Shown: positions 1 through 11,315 of the stretch, piece by piece
Numbering within the stretch: position 1 is the stretch's first letter
Layout: each line of letters begins with the position of its first letter
Assembly (NCBI RefSeq): GCF_000687475.1
Contig: NC_057318.1
Location: 2,852,001 to 2,916,000, forward strand
Direction of reading: 5' to 3'
Length of the DNA: 64,000 nucleotides
Source of the DNA: Ustilaginoidea virens
Lineage: Eukaryota > Ascomycota > Sordariomycetes > Hypocreales > Clavicipitaceae
The notes under the pieces: generated by a model
What the model saw: only the letters and a program-made list of their open reading frames with translations
Database searches by the model: none
What the model was told of the DNA's origin: nothing
Position numbers and translations under genes: made by a program

Positions 1-39
1 AACGGTATTAAAAGCTATAGCGTTGACGAAAGCTTCTTC

Positions 40-2080
40 TTAGTCCTTATTGATTATAATATCGGATACTACCCTTGCTGGTGATAGATATATTACGGCT
101 GTAGGTGTTATTGCGGCTGGAGGTGCGGCTGCAGCCGGTATCCTGATTTCTATCCGGCTGGGGCGGGCCGGTCCTTCGGTATAGACGATATCTTCGGCAT
201 TATCGGCAGCGGGATTGCTGTTAAGGTCGTAGTTATAAGGTTTAACGACCGTTAACTGGAACTTAATGGGGCTATGTGGCATCTGTACGATATAGGTCTT
301 ACTATTGAGGCTGATTAGCCGGTACGGCCTGTGCTATCCACCCTTTTCTCTCTATATCCGTACATCGGACTGTAGGGGTAGTCGGTGGATAGGCCACGTG
401 TCTGGGCCGTTCCATTGGGTGAGGGCATTATGAACTTATCGCTTAGCGAGGCATTTCCTAGCTTTATTAGTAGCCTTTCGTAATATTAAGGCGCATTGTG
501 ATGCTAATAAGCTAGGGGGTGAATCGTCTGTAAGTCGAGGATATGCCCCAAAGACTAATAATATAGGCATTAGACTGTTGGGTCTAGCGGAATCGTTGAT
601 AGCCTTTATAGCAAGCTGTAATTTCTATTCCTTTATTATTAGGTCGCCTACTTCGTTGTTAATAATGGTATAGGCTTGGCGTAATAGGGCGTGATATCTT
701 TCGACCTTGCTAATGCTATTGTGGGCTTCTATAGGAATTTCATCTATATTGATAGATAGAAGCCGGGTATTATGATGGAATTTAGCGGAGGCGAAATTAG
801 GGCCAGCATTATGAACAATCCAATCCGGCGGGCCGAGGTATATATCTATCTAGTATTCCTTAAGGGCATTCTAAATATCGCGGGCCTTCTGTCTTTATGG
901 ATTAAGAAATCTGGCTGCCTGGAAGCTTGTCGTAGCATCTACGATGTGTAATACCGGCCGATTATTAATATAAAGGATATTTACGATTATCTTATAGTTG
1001 AATTAGCGGTCATCCTTTAGAGTGAATTTAAATCGGTTGGGTGCCTTTGCGTTCATCTAGTATTAATAGCATATATAGGTGATGCTCTTAATAATACTAC
1101 AGTCAATATCATTATAACTAGCCCGCTAAAGCAATTTAGTAAGCCTATTGATAGAAGGGTGCCCGAATCGATAATATAGTTAACGGATCTCCTATAACGA
1201 TAGATGGAAGGCTGTAGTATCCGTGGCATTAAGAGTCCACTATAGATATCCCCATTTCCTGATAATAGGGACCTTAGTATCCCCTTAGATTAATAGGTTG
1301 TTAATATTATTAAGCTTTACGCCCATCCTATTTATATCCATAATAGAATATAGGAAGGGGGTGCTGCTATTAAGGACGTAGAAGGGGATATTACCGAATA
1401 TCATCGGAATATTTAATATACCGGAAGATATAGCAGAGCTAGCGCCGAAGTTCACCGTGTGCTTTTTATTAGTCGCCTCGATAGTTAGGGTCTTTATTAA
1501 CCTTATTAGGGCCTTTGCTTGACCTAGGCCTGCTGTTAATAGGCCGGAAGCGCTGGTATCCGGTAGGATTCCGCGGAAGGTGTGGTTATTGTACCGTTCT
1601 TCTTCTAGAAAGGCAGAATTATAGTCTAGTAGTGAGGGCATTCGGAAGGGGTTAATCTATAGGAAGGCGTGTCGGTATGATTCATCTTGTAGGGCCTGTA
1701 ATATCTCAATAGATGATAATAGTTCTACTTGCATAGGGGCTTGGAAATACTAAGTGGCTGTAATCTATAGTGTGGTAGCATTCTCTGCATCCTATTATAT
1801 ATCCCCTGCCATTATTGCCTCGATATTACCGATAATATCGTTAAGGTCGGCCTCTGCTTCTTCTTCGAGGCCTTAGGGGCCGGGCTCTTCGTATTCCTAT
1901 AAGAAAATATGGAATTTCTTATTATTAGGGGTAGTGCGGTGGGATCGGTTCTTCATCTATCGGTCCTTTAATTCTTATTGCTCTTTGGCAGAATGGTTAA
2001 ATAACTAATATCCTGATTTATTGTAAACGAAGCATCTTCTTTAATAAGGCCTAGCTGGAAAGGCATGATTCTGTTGTTGC
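40..2080 (-). pseudogene. Degraded Copia pol: protease and integrase part
   Basis: The only sizeable open stretch, 1641-1285, encodes a retroviral-type aspartic protease region: LPDTSASG stands where fungal Copia elements carry the catalytic DTGAS-type motif, followed by conserved FLYSIMDINRMGVKLNN. Continuing leftwards through stops, VPIIRKWGY and YYRFGHPSINRL match the pre-integrase region. The integrase core then follows, with HIVDATTSF, an Asp-to-Asn change at IVHNAG, and an intact glutamate context EAHNSISKVERYH. Near the left end (282-40) is the linker before the RT, starting FQLTVVKPY. Interrupted by several stops and by loss of one acidic catalytic residue, so not functional. The family assignment rests on remembered fungal Copia polyproteins, not on a search. 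Confidence 0.75.
2076..2080. repeat. Left target-site duplication of element A
   Basis: gttgc directly precedes the first base of the left LTR and is repeated at 9285-9289 after the right LTR. Five bp is the usual length for Copia integrases. Confidence 0.85.
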
Positions 2081-2815
2081 TATTGCAATTCTCAAGGTCA
2101 CTATAAAAGCAGAGCCTTACTAGCTAGCTAGATGGCACAAGACTGTCTGCGACCTGTGAACTAATCTTAGTATAAATACTAGATTTTTCACTAAGTCCTA
2201 AGACTATACAAGTGCTATAAAGCAGGGCAAGTGTAAAGGCAAGGCAAATATAAGATAACCAAAAACGCAGGGAAGGTGGAAGTTAAGAGGCATGTAGTGC
2301 ATTAACAGGTTCGATTGTGCTACCCTTCTACTATCTAGAAAGAAGGGGAAAAGCTATCCTATATATACACGAAGGAGGGGTGGGCCCAGGCATCCAAGGT
2401 AGCCAGTAAGAAAGCTCCCCGTAATACTCGCTATGCCACGTATATAATACGTCAGCAGCCCCACTATATCCAGCCTTTCCAACCACCCTAACCACCGCAC
2501 TAGTAACTAGTCACCACACTAGTAACTAGCCACCACGCTAGTGACTACCCACCACACTAGTGGACTAGCCACCACACTAGTAGGCCGCCACCACACTAGT
2601 AGGCCCACCACGCTAATTTAGCAATGCCACACCTTTTTAGCAAGGCCTACCTTACTTGATATACAGTAAATAATCCACTGAAAATCCTTAAGGTAAAAGG
2701 CAAAGGCCTAAGGTAATACTACCATAAGTCCAAGAGGCGGTATAAGGACTAGAAGGTCAGTAAGCCAGTAGGGCATTAGGCCAGCAGCCTAGTAGGCTAC
2801 TATAGGATTTTAACA
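2081..2815 (-). repeat. 3' LTR of element A
   Basis: 735 bp, almost identical to 8550-9284. In element sense it starts TGTTAAAATCC and ends AATTGCAATA, so the termini are TG...TA rather than TG...CA. The U3 part holds tandem repeats built around ccaccac(g/a)ctagt at about 2490-2610. A TATA-like tatatata lies on the antisense strand near 2360. Confidence 0.9.
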
Positions 2816-2823
2816 CCCCCTCT
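2816..2823 (-). promoter_or_regulatory. Polypurine tract of element A
   Basis: In element sense AGAGGGGG stands immediately before the TGTT start of the 3' LTR. This is the place and composition expected for the plus-strand primer. Confidence 0.75.
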
Positions 2824-2936
2824 GATTAGCTACTGTAGTAGCAAGCTAATCGTATAAAGGATAGGGAAAGAAAATGCAGTAAAAAATGCTAAGGAAAAAC
2901 ATAAGAAAAACCTTAGTAAAAGTAAGTTAGTATAAG

Positions 2937-5900
2937 TTAGCAGGCCCTAAGACCTAGTAACTCGCGGAACCTAGTAAATTTAGGGCCCGGCAGTGGCTTC
3001 GTAAGACCGTCAGCAGGCATACTATTAGTAGGTAAATAGGTAATTTTAACCAAGCCCAGCTGGGCTTGCTCCCTAATATACCGGAATTTTAATAGCGTAT
3101 GCTTAGTGCGAGCGTGAAAGGTTAGAAAGCCACTGTACCTCGCGGATAGTCTCAAGTAATGCATCAGATTCAGCTTCTAAAGTAGATAGCACTACTAAAG
3201 AGGCTCGCTTAGAACGCCAGCTAATAGGACCACTATTAATAGTAGTAAGGAAGCCTCCAGTAGATTTAGAGGTTTCTTTACAGCCAGCAAAATCGCTATC
3301 AGAATAAGCGGTTATAATAGGCTGTTGATTGCTTTTAGTAAAGCAAATAGCTAGGTTCTCAGTGCCTTTAAGGTAGCTAAAGCTGCCTTTCGCAGCATTT
3401 AAATGCATATTAGTTGCCTTAGACATAAACCGAGAGAGGTATTGGGTAGGAAATGCTAGGTCGGGCCTAGTCATCATTATAAGCCACATTATAGTGCCAG
3501 TAAGGCTCTGATAAAGGCTCTGATCAGTAGGGCTGAGGTCTTTTCCACTAGATTCATTTAGAATCCCTGGTTGAAGTGGAATTAGCTGAGGTTTAGTATC
3601 CTGTAAGCCGAATTTAGCTAAGACCTCTGCTATAAATTGGGCTTGGTGTAGCCACAATAGACCTTCCTTCCTATTTCGTATAATCTATACGCCTAGGAAG
3701 AAGGAAGCCGGACCGCGGTCTTCTATAGCATAGACCTTATGGAATTTCCTTTTTAGCTGGTTAATATAAGTTATATTTGGACCAACTAATAGGCAGTCGT
3801 CAACATAAGTGACGATAAAAGTGCTGGTTTGCTTATTATAAAAGACGGCAGCATCAGATGCTAAAGGTAAGAAGCCTTCACTAGAAATCAGGTCTTTTAG
3901 CCGGTGTTGCCATTCGCGGGGTGCTTGTTTTAGCCCGTATAGGGCCTTCTTTAGTAAAATAGCTTGCTTAATAGAAGGATTAAAGCCGGCTTCTTTAAGT
4001 AAAGTTAGTAGCCATTGCCGTTGAATATCAGACCAAAGCTTGCTATCGCTATTAGTTAGTAGTAGGCTCTCTGTAAATTCAAGAAATCCGTCAGGAATAT
4101 CCATATAAATGGTCTCAGAAAGTTCGCTATTTAGGAAGGCGCCTATAAAGTCGATCTGCTCTATTTCCCAGTTATTACTAGCAGCCAAAGCCAGTATAAC
4201 CCTCCAGGTAGGTGGGATAGAGGTAGAAGCATAGGTATGCTGAAAGTCCTTTCCTTCGACTTGCATAAAACCCTTAACAACCAATCTAGCCTTATATTTT
4301 ATAGGCTGATTATTGGCATCCTTTTTAACCCGAAAAATAAGCCTATTGCGTATAATTTTCCTATCAATAGGAACGCTAGACTTAGGAATAAATTAGAAGA
4401 CTTTAGTATCCAATAGCTGCTCAAATTCCTTAAATAATGCCTTTATCCAAAGGTCTTTTTCAGGGCTTCGTAGCATATCCTTCCAGCTATTAGGCGTACC
4501 ATCAGGGGCCTTTTTAGCTAGCTTACGCTTAGCTGCATAGCAGGAATCCCATATCAGGTGGTATAAATCCTGATTAGGGAATAAGTCGGTAGGGCTAGTA
4601 GGGTCGGTAGGGCTAGCAGGTATAGCAGGGCCAGCAGGGCCAGCAGGGCCAGCAAGGTCGGCAGGAGTAAGGCTAGTAAGGATATCTATAAGGTCATCCT
4701 TTGCAGTAGCCGGAGACTGTAATATAAGACGGTTATCCAAGGTAGCATTAGTATTAATAACGCTAATATTAGTAGGGTCCGGCATGCTTTCTAGGTCATC
4801 CGGTATAACATTAGTATTAGTAATGTTAGTAAGGTTAGTAGGGTCCGGCATGCTTTCAAGGTCATCCAGTAAAATAGCAGGTTCTCTACTAAATACCCCC
4901 TCTGAACCTATATTTTGCCCTCTGTGAAAGTCTCCTTCTAGGCCATTAGAAATAGGGCCTATACCTTCATTTTGATGAATAAAGGTAATAAAAGTTATTT
5001 TAGTAACAACCTTCTTCTTTAGAAGGTAGACTAGGTAAGTATTATTACCTAGAGTGGCAAGGAGCCTACCAGGCTCGGTACGGGGCGCTAATTTGCAGCT
5101 TTTTACACGCTTTTCGTATGGTATAAACACTTCAATAGCTGCTCCAATGGCCCTAAGGTTAATAAGATCAGGGTAGTACTCCGGCGTAATATAGTCATAA
5201 TCTTTTAATAGCTCCTAATAGGGGCTAGAAGGTCTATTAGTAACAGCTATTATATTTACTAGCATAACAACGCCAGTAATTACAGCGGACCAGAGGTTAA
5301 ATGGTAGCCTTGACCAGGCCATAGTAGCACGTAGCCTATCAGCTATAACCCTAATAGAGCGCTTAGCTAGGCCGTTTTGTTCGTAAATATAAAGGCAAGA
5401 GGTATTAAAAGCTATACCCTATTCAACAAGCCAATCACTAAGCATTTTGTTGATTTCATTTCCACCATCATAGTGGAATTCAACAGGCGTTTTACTATAT
5501 CTGACCTGTAGGCTCTATATAAAGCTCTATAATGCTTTAAAAACAATAGTGCCTTCCCTATTAGGCAGCAAGTAAAGCCAGCGGAATCGGGATTTTCTAT
5601 CTACTAATATAAGGGCAACAGGTCGTTTGTTATATGGCATAGGTAATATAGCAAAAGTATCACCTTCTATAATATCCAGGCATTTAGCTGGATTAGGTAT
5701 CGCATCTTTAGAAGGTCTTCTAACCTTTTTAGCCTGGATACAGGCTAGGCAGCGAAAATCAGCATCTTTAACCTTATTAAGGTTAGGCAGACCAGGGGTA
5801 TTAGCACAGGTCTTTTTAAGTAGCTGAATACCTATATGCCCTAGCTGTATATGCTAAATGCCGGCTAACTGTAATAGCTTCTGATATTCTATATCAGCAG

Positions 5901-7815
5901 TTACAGGGGCAGGAGTAGGGCTAGTAGCCACTACGGGATTTTCGCTAGTCGTAATAGCGGGCTCTTCGCTAGTCGTAATAGCGGGAGAGTTGGTAGTAGG
6001 GCTAGTAGCCTCTACAGGTTCCTTACTAGTTGCAGTAGTAGGAACAGGGGTAATAGTAGTATCCTCAGGATCACTATAATCAGCAGGGTTAGTAGGGCTG
6101 GGGACCTCTACTGTTATACTATTAGTAACAGTATAATGGCTGCAAGGTTGATGCAGTAGTGGTGTGTCTATTCCTTTCTGTGGAAGGAAAAAGCCGTATT
6201 TTTCAAAATTAAAAATGCCGATGCATTTACGGCTTGCTGACCAAAGCTGATTTTTAATTAATACCCCTTTAGCGGCATAGTGCTTTACACCGCTAATAAT
6301 ATTAATATCCAAGGTAGGAATATATAGGGCATTCTTGAGCTCTATAATACCCCATTTGGTGGGATTAACGCCCTGTAGCACAGTAAATCGTGCCGTACCC
6401 CAACCAGTAGGGGAAATAGGGCCACCACCAGTAGTAATTACCGGCTTATCATCCTTCTCAAAATGGTGAAAAGTGGTGAAATGCTTCTTATCATTAACAA
6501 TATGACAAGTGGAGCCTGTATCATAAAGGAGGGCATCCTTAGGGGTCCTACCGCCTGATTTAGCACTATAGCTTATAGCTAAGGGCTGGTTATCAGTGGA
6601 TATAGTGGTAGAAGAAGAGGAATAGGATATATTAGTATCCTGGGTATTATAATTGCCTATAATAAAGGCCTCGACATCTTGCTAATTGTTGCTAGAGTCC
6701 TATTTCTTCTTCTGTTGCTGCTTCTTTTTCCTATTATTAGTAGAATTATTCTTGCTATTATTAGTAGAAGCGGCATTAGTAGACCCTTTATTCTTAGAGT
6801 CCTTAGAAGCCTTAAGCTGCTTGGGGTTATTATTAGCAGCCACCTTATTAGACCCTTTAGAACGCTATTCTTCTAGTAGGTCAACCATAAAATACTAGAG
6901 GTTAAATTTGCTGCTATTAATAACACCCTGGGCGCTATAAGCCCTAATCATAGAGCGTTAACGTTCCGTCCAGCGGGTAAATACCCCCTCTACAGCCCAT
7001 AGATACTAGTTAACTTGGTCGAAAGAATCGATCTTAGAACCTAAGATTCTAAGGCGAGAAATATAGCTATTAAATTCGCTGTTAAAAGCCTCCAAAGTGC
7101 CTTTATAACCGGTAAAGGTAAGGGTGTGAAAGGTAGGGTATAAGTATGCCCGCTGTACTTCTAGTGAGTGGCAGTACTAGGCCACCAGTAAAAGGTAGGC
7201 TTCCTCTGGGTCGTTACACCAGTCTATAGCCTCCGCAGCTTCTTCACCACAGCTATTCTTTAGCATTAGTAGTAGAAGTGCCTGCTCAGACTCATCAAAG
7301 TGCCTTGCTATAGAAGGGTCGTTAACAAAATTAGCTATTTTAAAGGCCCAAAGTTGTATAGTAAGGGCCTGCTTCCACTGGTCGAAATTATAAGGGCTTT
7401 TTAGCTTCTGGGACTCTTTAAAGCGGTTGGCAGTCTTAGCTAATTCCTTAATAGCCCCATCACTAATTTAGTTGGTGATAGTTATTGTTAGTGGCATTGT
7501 ATAAATAGGCTCTTTACCCTTATATTTTATAGGGGTAGAAGGTTAGTCGATTTCCATAACGTCAGCTTCACTATCATCATTATCTTTAGTAGTAGTCGTC
7601 CTAGTGGAAGGTCCAGCTTCAGTGGCTTTAGTAGGCTTCTTATTAGTAGCCTGGGTAGCCTAGGTATCGTTATTTTGCCTACTAACTAGGCCCTATATAA
7701 GGTCAGTTAGTATATTCATCTGGGATTTCATATCGTCCATATCTAGCTGTAGTTGTGCATTAGTATCAACTTCAGTATCGGATTCAGGGACCTTATAGGA
7801 TCCTGACTCTGCCAT
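2937..7815 (-). pseudogene. Gag-pol polyprotein of element A, broken
   Basis: Begins at an ATG at 7815 (MAESGSYKVPESD...). Gag (about 7815-6700) is followed by a protease with an intact LLYDTGSTCHIV at about 6510, a GAG-pre-integrase block (6381-6240), and an integrase with VDRKSRFRWLY, EFHYDGGNEIN and EQNGLAKRSIR (about 5700-5330). An acidic, proline-rich linker with repeated DDLESMPDPTN leads into the reverse transcriptase (4284-3685; ALYGLKQAPREWQ and an intact YVDD) and RNase H (3657-2937), ending TKPLPGPKFTRFRELLGLRAC-stop. Scattered stops (CAA to TAA, CAG to TAG, TGG to TAG) break gag and integrase. About 89 nt are missing at 3118-3122 relative to element B, taking out an RNase H catalytic region and shifting the frame. 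No protein is expected. Confidence 0.88.
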
Positions 7816-8074
7816 AGTGGGCAAAAAGGGTTTAAAAATCCGTTGAAAAATAGTGCCGATAGTTGTAAAAACAGAGGAATAACTAGCTAAATAGCTAGCA
7901 AAATAGTTGAATAACTAGTCGGATTGCCAGTATATATAGTGGCTAGTAGCCTACTATAAAAATAGCCGCAGATTATAGCGGCCGGTCTCAGTATAAAAGC
8001 ACAGATGCCGTAGGCGTTGTGCAAGTCCAGAATATAGCGTTAGTATATAAGGTGCTTATGCGGTGCCGTAATAT

Positions 8075-8170
8075 AAAGGTGCCGTAAGTGCCGTAGGTGC
8101 CGTAGGTGCCGTAGGTGCCGTAGGTGCTATAGGTGCCGTAATATAAAAGGTGCCATAAGTGCCGTACCAA
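8075..8170. repeat. Tandem repeat in the leader of element A
   Basis: Seven or so imperfect copies of a 9-bp unit, gtgccgtag, between the primer-binding site and gag. The same array, shorter and more diverged, occurs in element B at about 17925-17975. It gives rise to a meaningless TYGTYG repeat frame. Confidence 0.8.
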
Positions 8171-8253
8171 AAGTGCTATAAGTGGAAGAGTATAACAGGT
8201 GCCGTATAGTGCAGTAGGTGTCGTGCACTAGGTGTAAAGATGTTATACAGTAG

Positions 8254-8279
8254 TATAGTGTGATAGATATCACACTATA
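8254..8279. other. Conserved hairpin in the leader of element A
   Basis: An 11-bp perfect inverted repeat, tatagtgtgat and atcacactata, with a 4-nt loop. The counterpart in element B (17777-17802) keeps the full stem although the surrounding leader has diverged. Its position between primer-binding site and gag suggests an RNA-level role such as packaging, which is inference. Confidence 0.6.
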
Positions 8280-8530
8280 AAATCCGTAGGTGCCGTAGGT
8301 TACGCCGAAAAATAACGTAAGGTTACGCTAAAAGTACCGTAAGGTTACGCCGTAAATTGCCGTTAGGTATGCCGTTGATTGCCGCAGGGTAATACCGTAG
8401 GTAACAAAAGGTAAGCCAAAGGTAATAAGGGTAAGCCAAAGATACCAAAGGATAGCTATATTAGTAGTACTAATAAGCAAGAGAGACCAAGGGGTGAACA
8501 CAAAAGAGGTAGGGTAAAAACAAAGAAGTA

Positions 8531-8549
8531 AGAACCCGGGCTCATAACC
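8531..8549 (-). promoter_or_regulatory. Primer-binding site of element A (half initiator tRNA)
   Basis: Directly after the 5' LTR, the element sense reads GGTTATGAGCCCGGGTTC. The first 12 bases are complementary to the anticodon stem-loop of tRNA-iMet (GGGCTCATAACC with the CAT anticodon), not to the tRNA 3' end. Drosophila copia is known to prime from a cleaved 5' half of tRNA-iMet in the same way. Confidence 0.75.
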
Positions 8550-9284
8550 TATTGCAATTCTCAAGGTCACTATAAAAGCAGAGCCTTACTAGCTAGCTAG
8601 ATGGCACAAGACTGTCTGCGACCTGTGAACTAATCTTAGTATAAATACTAGATTTTTCACTAAGTCCTAAGACTATACAAGTGCTATAAAGCAGGGCAAG
8701 TGTAAAGGCAAGGCAAATATAAGATAACCAAAAACGCAGGGAAGGTGGAAGTTAAGAGGCATATAGTGCATTAACAGGTTCGATTGTGCTACCCTTCTAC
8801 TATCTAGAAAGAAGGGGAAAAGCTATCCTATATATACACGAAGGAGGGGTGGGCCCAGGCATCCAAGGTAGCCAGTAAGAAAGCTCCCCGTAATACTCGC
8901 TATGCCACGTATATAATACGTCAGCAGCCCCACTATATCCAGCCTTTCCAACCACCCTAACTACCGCACTAGTAACTAGTCACCACACTAGTAACTAGCC
9001 ACCACGCTAGTGACTACCCACCACACTAGTGGACTAGCCACCACACTAGTAGGCCGCTACCACACTAGTAGGCCCACCACGCTAATTTAGCAATGCCACA
9101 CCTTTTTAGCAAGGCCTACCTTACTTGATATACAGTAAATAATCCACTGAAAATCCTTAAGGTAAAAGGCAAAGGCCTAAGGTAATACTACCATAAGTCC
9201 AAGAGGCGGTATAAGGACTAGAAGGTCAGTAAGCCAGTAGGGCATTAGGCCAGCAGCCTAGTAGGCTACTATAGGATTTTAACA
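8550..9284 (-). repeat. 5' LTR of element A
   Basis: 735 bp, matching 2081-2815 except for three transitions noticed by eye (one in the catrtagtgc block, one in the ccaccctaayyaccgc block, one in gccgcyacc). It is followed by the target duplication gttgc at 9285-9289. Confidence 0.9.
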
Positions 9285-9289
9285 GTTGC
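9285..9289. repeat. Right target-site duplication of element A
   Basis: gttgc, the partner of 2076-2080. The old Copia sequence resumes directly after it. Confidence 0.85.
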
Positions 9290-11315
9290 CATTAAGGGGG
9301 TCTGTATTATTGGGGGCGTTGATACCGGTTGTAGGATTGACCGTATCTTCGATCTGTAAATAATACTATATTATTAGCGATATTAATATCTTTAATATCC
9401 TAATATTGCTGAGGCTATTATTAAAGGAAATGATGCTATTAAGTTATATGGGTAGTCTTGTAGATGGAAAGGGATCGCCGTAGATTAGCAGCGAGGCCTT
9501 CGAATGTAGGGGTATAACGATATAAGGCCTGGCTACACTTAGGGGTATCCCTTATAGTATTGAGTACTTACTGATAAAGCTCTGTATTAGCTATAAAAGG
9601 GGGAAAAAGACCATAATATAGGCGTTGAAGTTCTTCTAATAGGATATTAAGGCATTCTAGCTTTGACTTGTCGGGATGTTTCGCAATAGTTGATTGGAGT
9701 ATTATTCTATTCTAATGGTGTAAATAGAATTGCTCTATGCTCTCATTTTCGAAATAGCTCTTGACTTTACGGACTATATCGTCAAAAGTGAGGGTATTAC
9801 AAATGCGTTCAATATTATTAAAGTAGTAAGTCTTAGTATCGCCGATTAGTATGATTTGAAATGCTCTGGCGAATGCATTGTCGGGTAATCTTAGTAGGCG
9901 GTACTTGCTCTTGAAGGATATGACTTTTGGTATAATAAAGTCATCCATTTTGCTGCTATATCTATCCTCTGTATAATAGCTGCATAAGAGGTTAGATATC
10001 TTCTTCGACATATTATTAAACCCATTTCGGGAATGATCTTCTTGGTTAAACCCAGCCTCTGCATAGGCTTTTTGGGTATAATCTTAGGGGTATTCCGGAG
10101 GGTATTCCGGAACGGCTTGTCGGTTGCCTCGCGGTAGGCTGGCGGGGTTTCTTGCGGGGTTATCCTATAACCCAGGTCGGTCTGGGTTTACCGGTCCTCC
10201 CGTTAAGACGGTCCGTTCATCGGCCTGAGTAGGCCGATATTGGCGGGAAGGGCTAGGTGCCGTGCCTATTTTTAGTATTATCGGATGAGGCGTTTGGGCC
10301 TACGGGCCGCGATACCGCGATTCGTAATATCTGGTATTAGGGGCGGCATTGGTGGCATTAGCTTGGAAGGTATTATTATCGGGGTCCTCTATTGAAGGAA
10401 GCATATTATTGGGGCCTGTAACCCGAGCTCTGTTGGGTATGCTATGACCTTGAGGGGCATTGGAATAGCCGCCTCGGCTAGCCTGGCTAGGGGTATAACC
10501 TCTAGGGTGTAATATTTGATCAATCGGGCTATAATCTTCGTCGGCTATTGCATATTATTGTTGATGATGCTGGGAGCTTTCTCCTGTTTCGAATAGCGGC
10601 CTATTGTAAATAGGCGTCTTCCCTTTGGGTTATTGGGACCGGCCTTTTTCTTCTTCGGTAGGGGCAGGGGCAAGAGGCTTTTTTAATATAGAGGGGGGAA
10701 TGATGGGTTATTGTGATTGTGATCGGGCTACCATTGGTATTATGAAGTCCCTTGTTGTTAAAGCTTGTGAGGATCTTCTTGAGGGCCTTACTGTAGTAGG
10801 TGCTCGTGATGAATTCCGTGAGCCTGTGACTTCCTAGTCGAAATTGCCGATAGGTACTGATGCTTCCCTATGAGGGTTGAGTCGTAACCGGAATATTTTA
10901 CGGCCTAATTAACGGTCGATCTTTTTTTGAGGCCATTTAGGGTTCTATTGTTGTTGAAGGCATTCCATTAAGGTAGGTATTGTGATGGAGCCTAATGCTC
11001 CGATATACACGCCGTGATCCCGTAGGTATGTGCGGAATTCGCGTAGGAATGGAGGATTAACGCGGTTGAATAGTTATTCATCCCATTTACTATAGTCTTC
11101 GTGGAATAGTTCCTATAGGTCGTTATTAATGATACAATCCTTCTCATAGGTATAGATTAGGAAGGCCAGGCGGTTGTGTAATGCCATAGTGGTGGCATTA
11201 GGGGTAATTGGCTTTATTGCAGTGGCCTAATTGTTATCGAGTAAGGGGGTAAATCGCTGTAACCTTTCGGGCAGTGCCGGTTGTAATGTTGATGATCGTG
11301 ATTGTGCTATGGTGT
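9285..11315 (-). pseudogene. Degraded gag of the old Copia-like element
   Basis: On the minus strand a frame can be followed from about 11315 leftwards, starting at an ATA that probably was ATG (reads IAQSRSSTLQPALPERLQ), through TTMALHNRLAFLIYTYEKD and FLREFRTYLRDHGVYIGALG. A proline-, serine- and arginine-rich linker comes next, and then the best preserved block, 10011-9712 (KISNLLCSYYTEDRYSSK...). Stops replace Gln or Trp codons in several places. This is the upstream, gag-like part of the polyprotein whose protease and integrase lie at 2080-40. Element A landed between the two. No zinc knuckle was recognised. Confidence 0.6.

Larger units (their letters stand above)
2081..9284 (-). mobile_element. 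Copia LTR retrotransposon, element A (nested insertion)
   Basis: A complete 7204-bp element on the minus strand: two 735-bp LTRs, a primer-binding site next to the right (5') LTR, an untranslated leader of about 700 bp, a gag-pol frame in the order gag, protease, integrase, RT, RNase H, and a purine tract next to the left (3') LTR. The LTRs differ by three transitions on my hand count, so the insertion is younger than its host. It is inactive: the frame holds several stops and an 89-nt deletion in RNase H relative to element B. It is the same family as element B, in inverse orientation. Confidence 0.92.
1..11315 (-). mobile_element. Old Copia-like retroelement, split by element A and cut by the window start
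   Basis: A minus-strand LTR-retrotransposon remnant. Reading from right to left, a gag region (about 11315-9285) is followed, after the 7.2-kb element A, by protease, a pre-integrase HLT/RFGHPS-type zinc region and the integrase core (about 2080-280). The RT would lie beyond position 1. The order protease-integrase is that of Ty1/Copia elements. The reading frame carries many stops, mostly TAG or TAA where relatives would have Gln or Trp, which fits RIP. No LTR pair can be confirmed because the 3' half is outside the window. The segments 1-2080 and 9285-11315 belong together because the target duplication gttgc flanks the intervening element. Confidence 0.75.

Noticed and set aside
2310..2325. 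ggttcgattgtg in the LTRs as a tRNA B box
   Set aside because: No A box, no cloverleaf and no acceptor stem can be formed around it.
6679..6898. Leu/Ile/Phe-rich plus-strand frames that look like membrane proteins
   Set aside because: Complement of the Lys/Asn/Gln-rich end of gag in element A; the same shadow appears at 19162-19417 in element B.
8075..8170. Regularly spaced gtgccgtag units considered as a CRISPR-like array
   Set aside because: Units are contiguous without spacers, in a eukaryotic retrotransposon leader; a plain tandem repeat.
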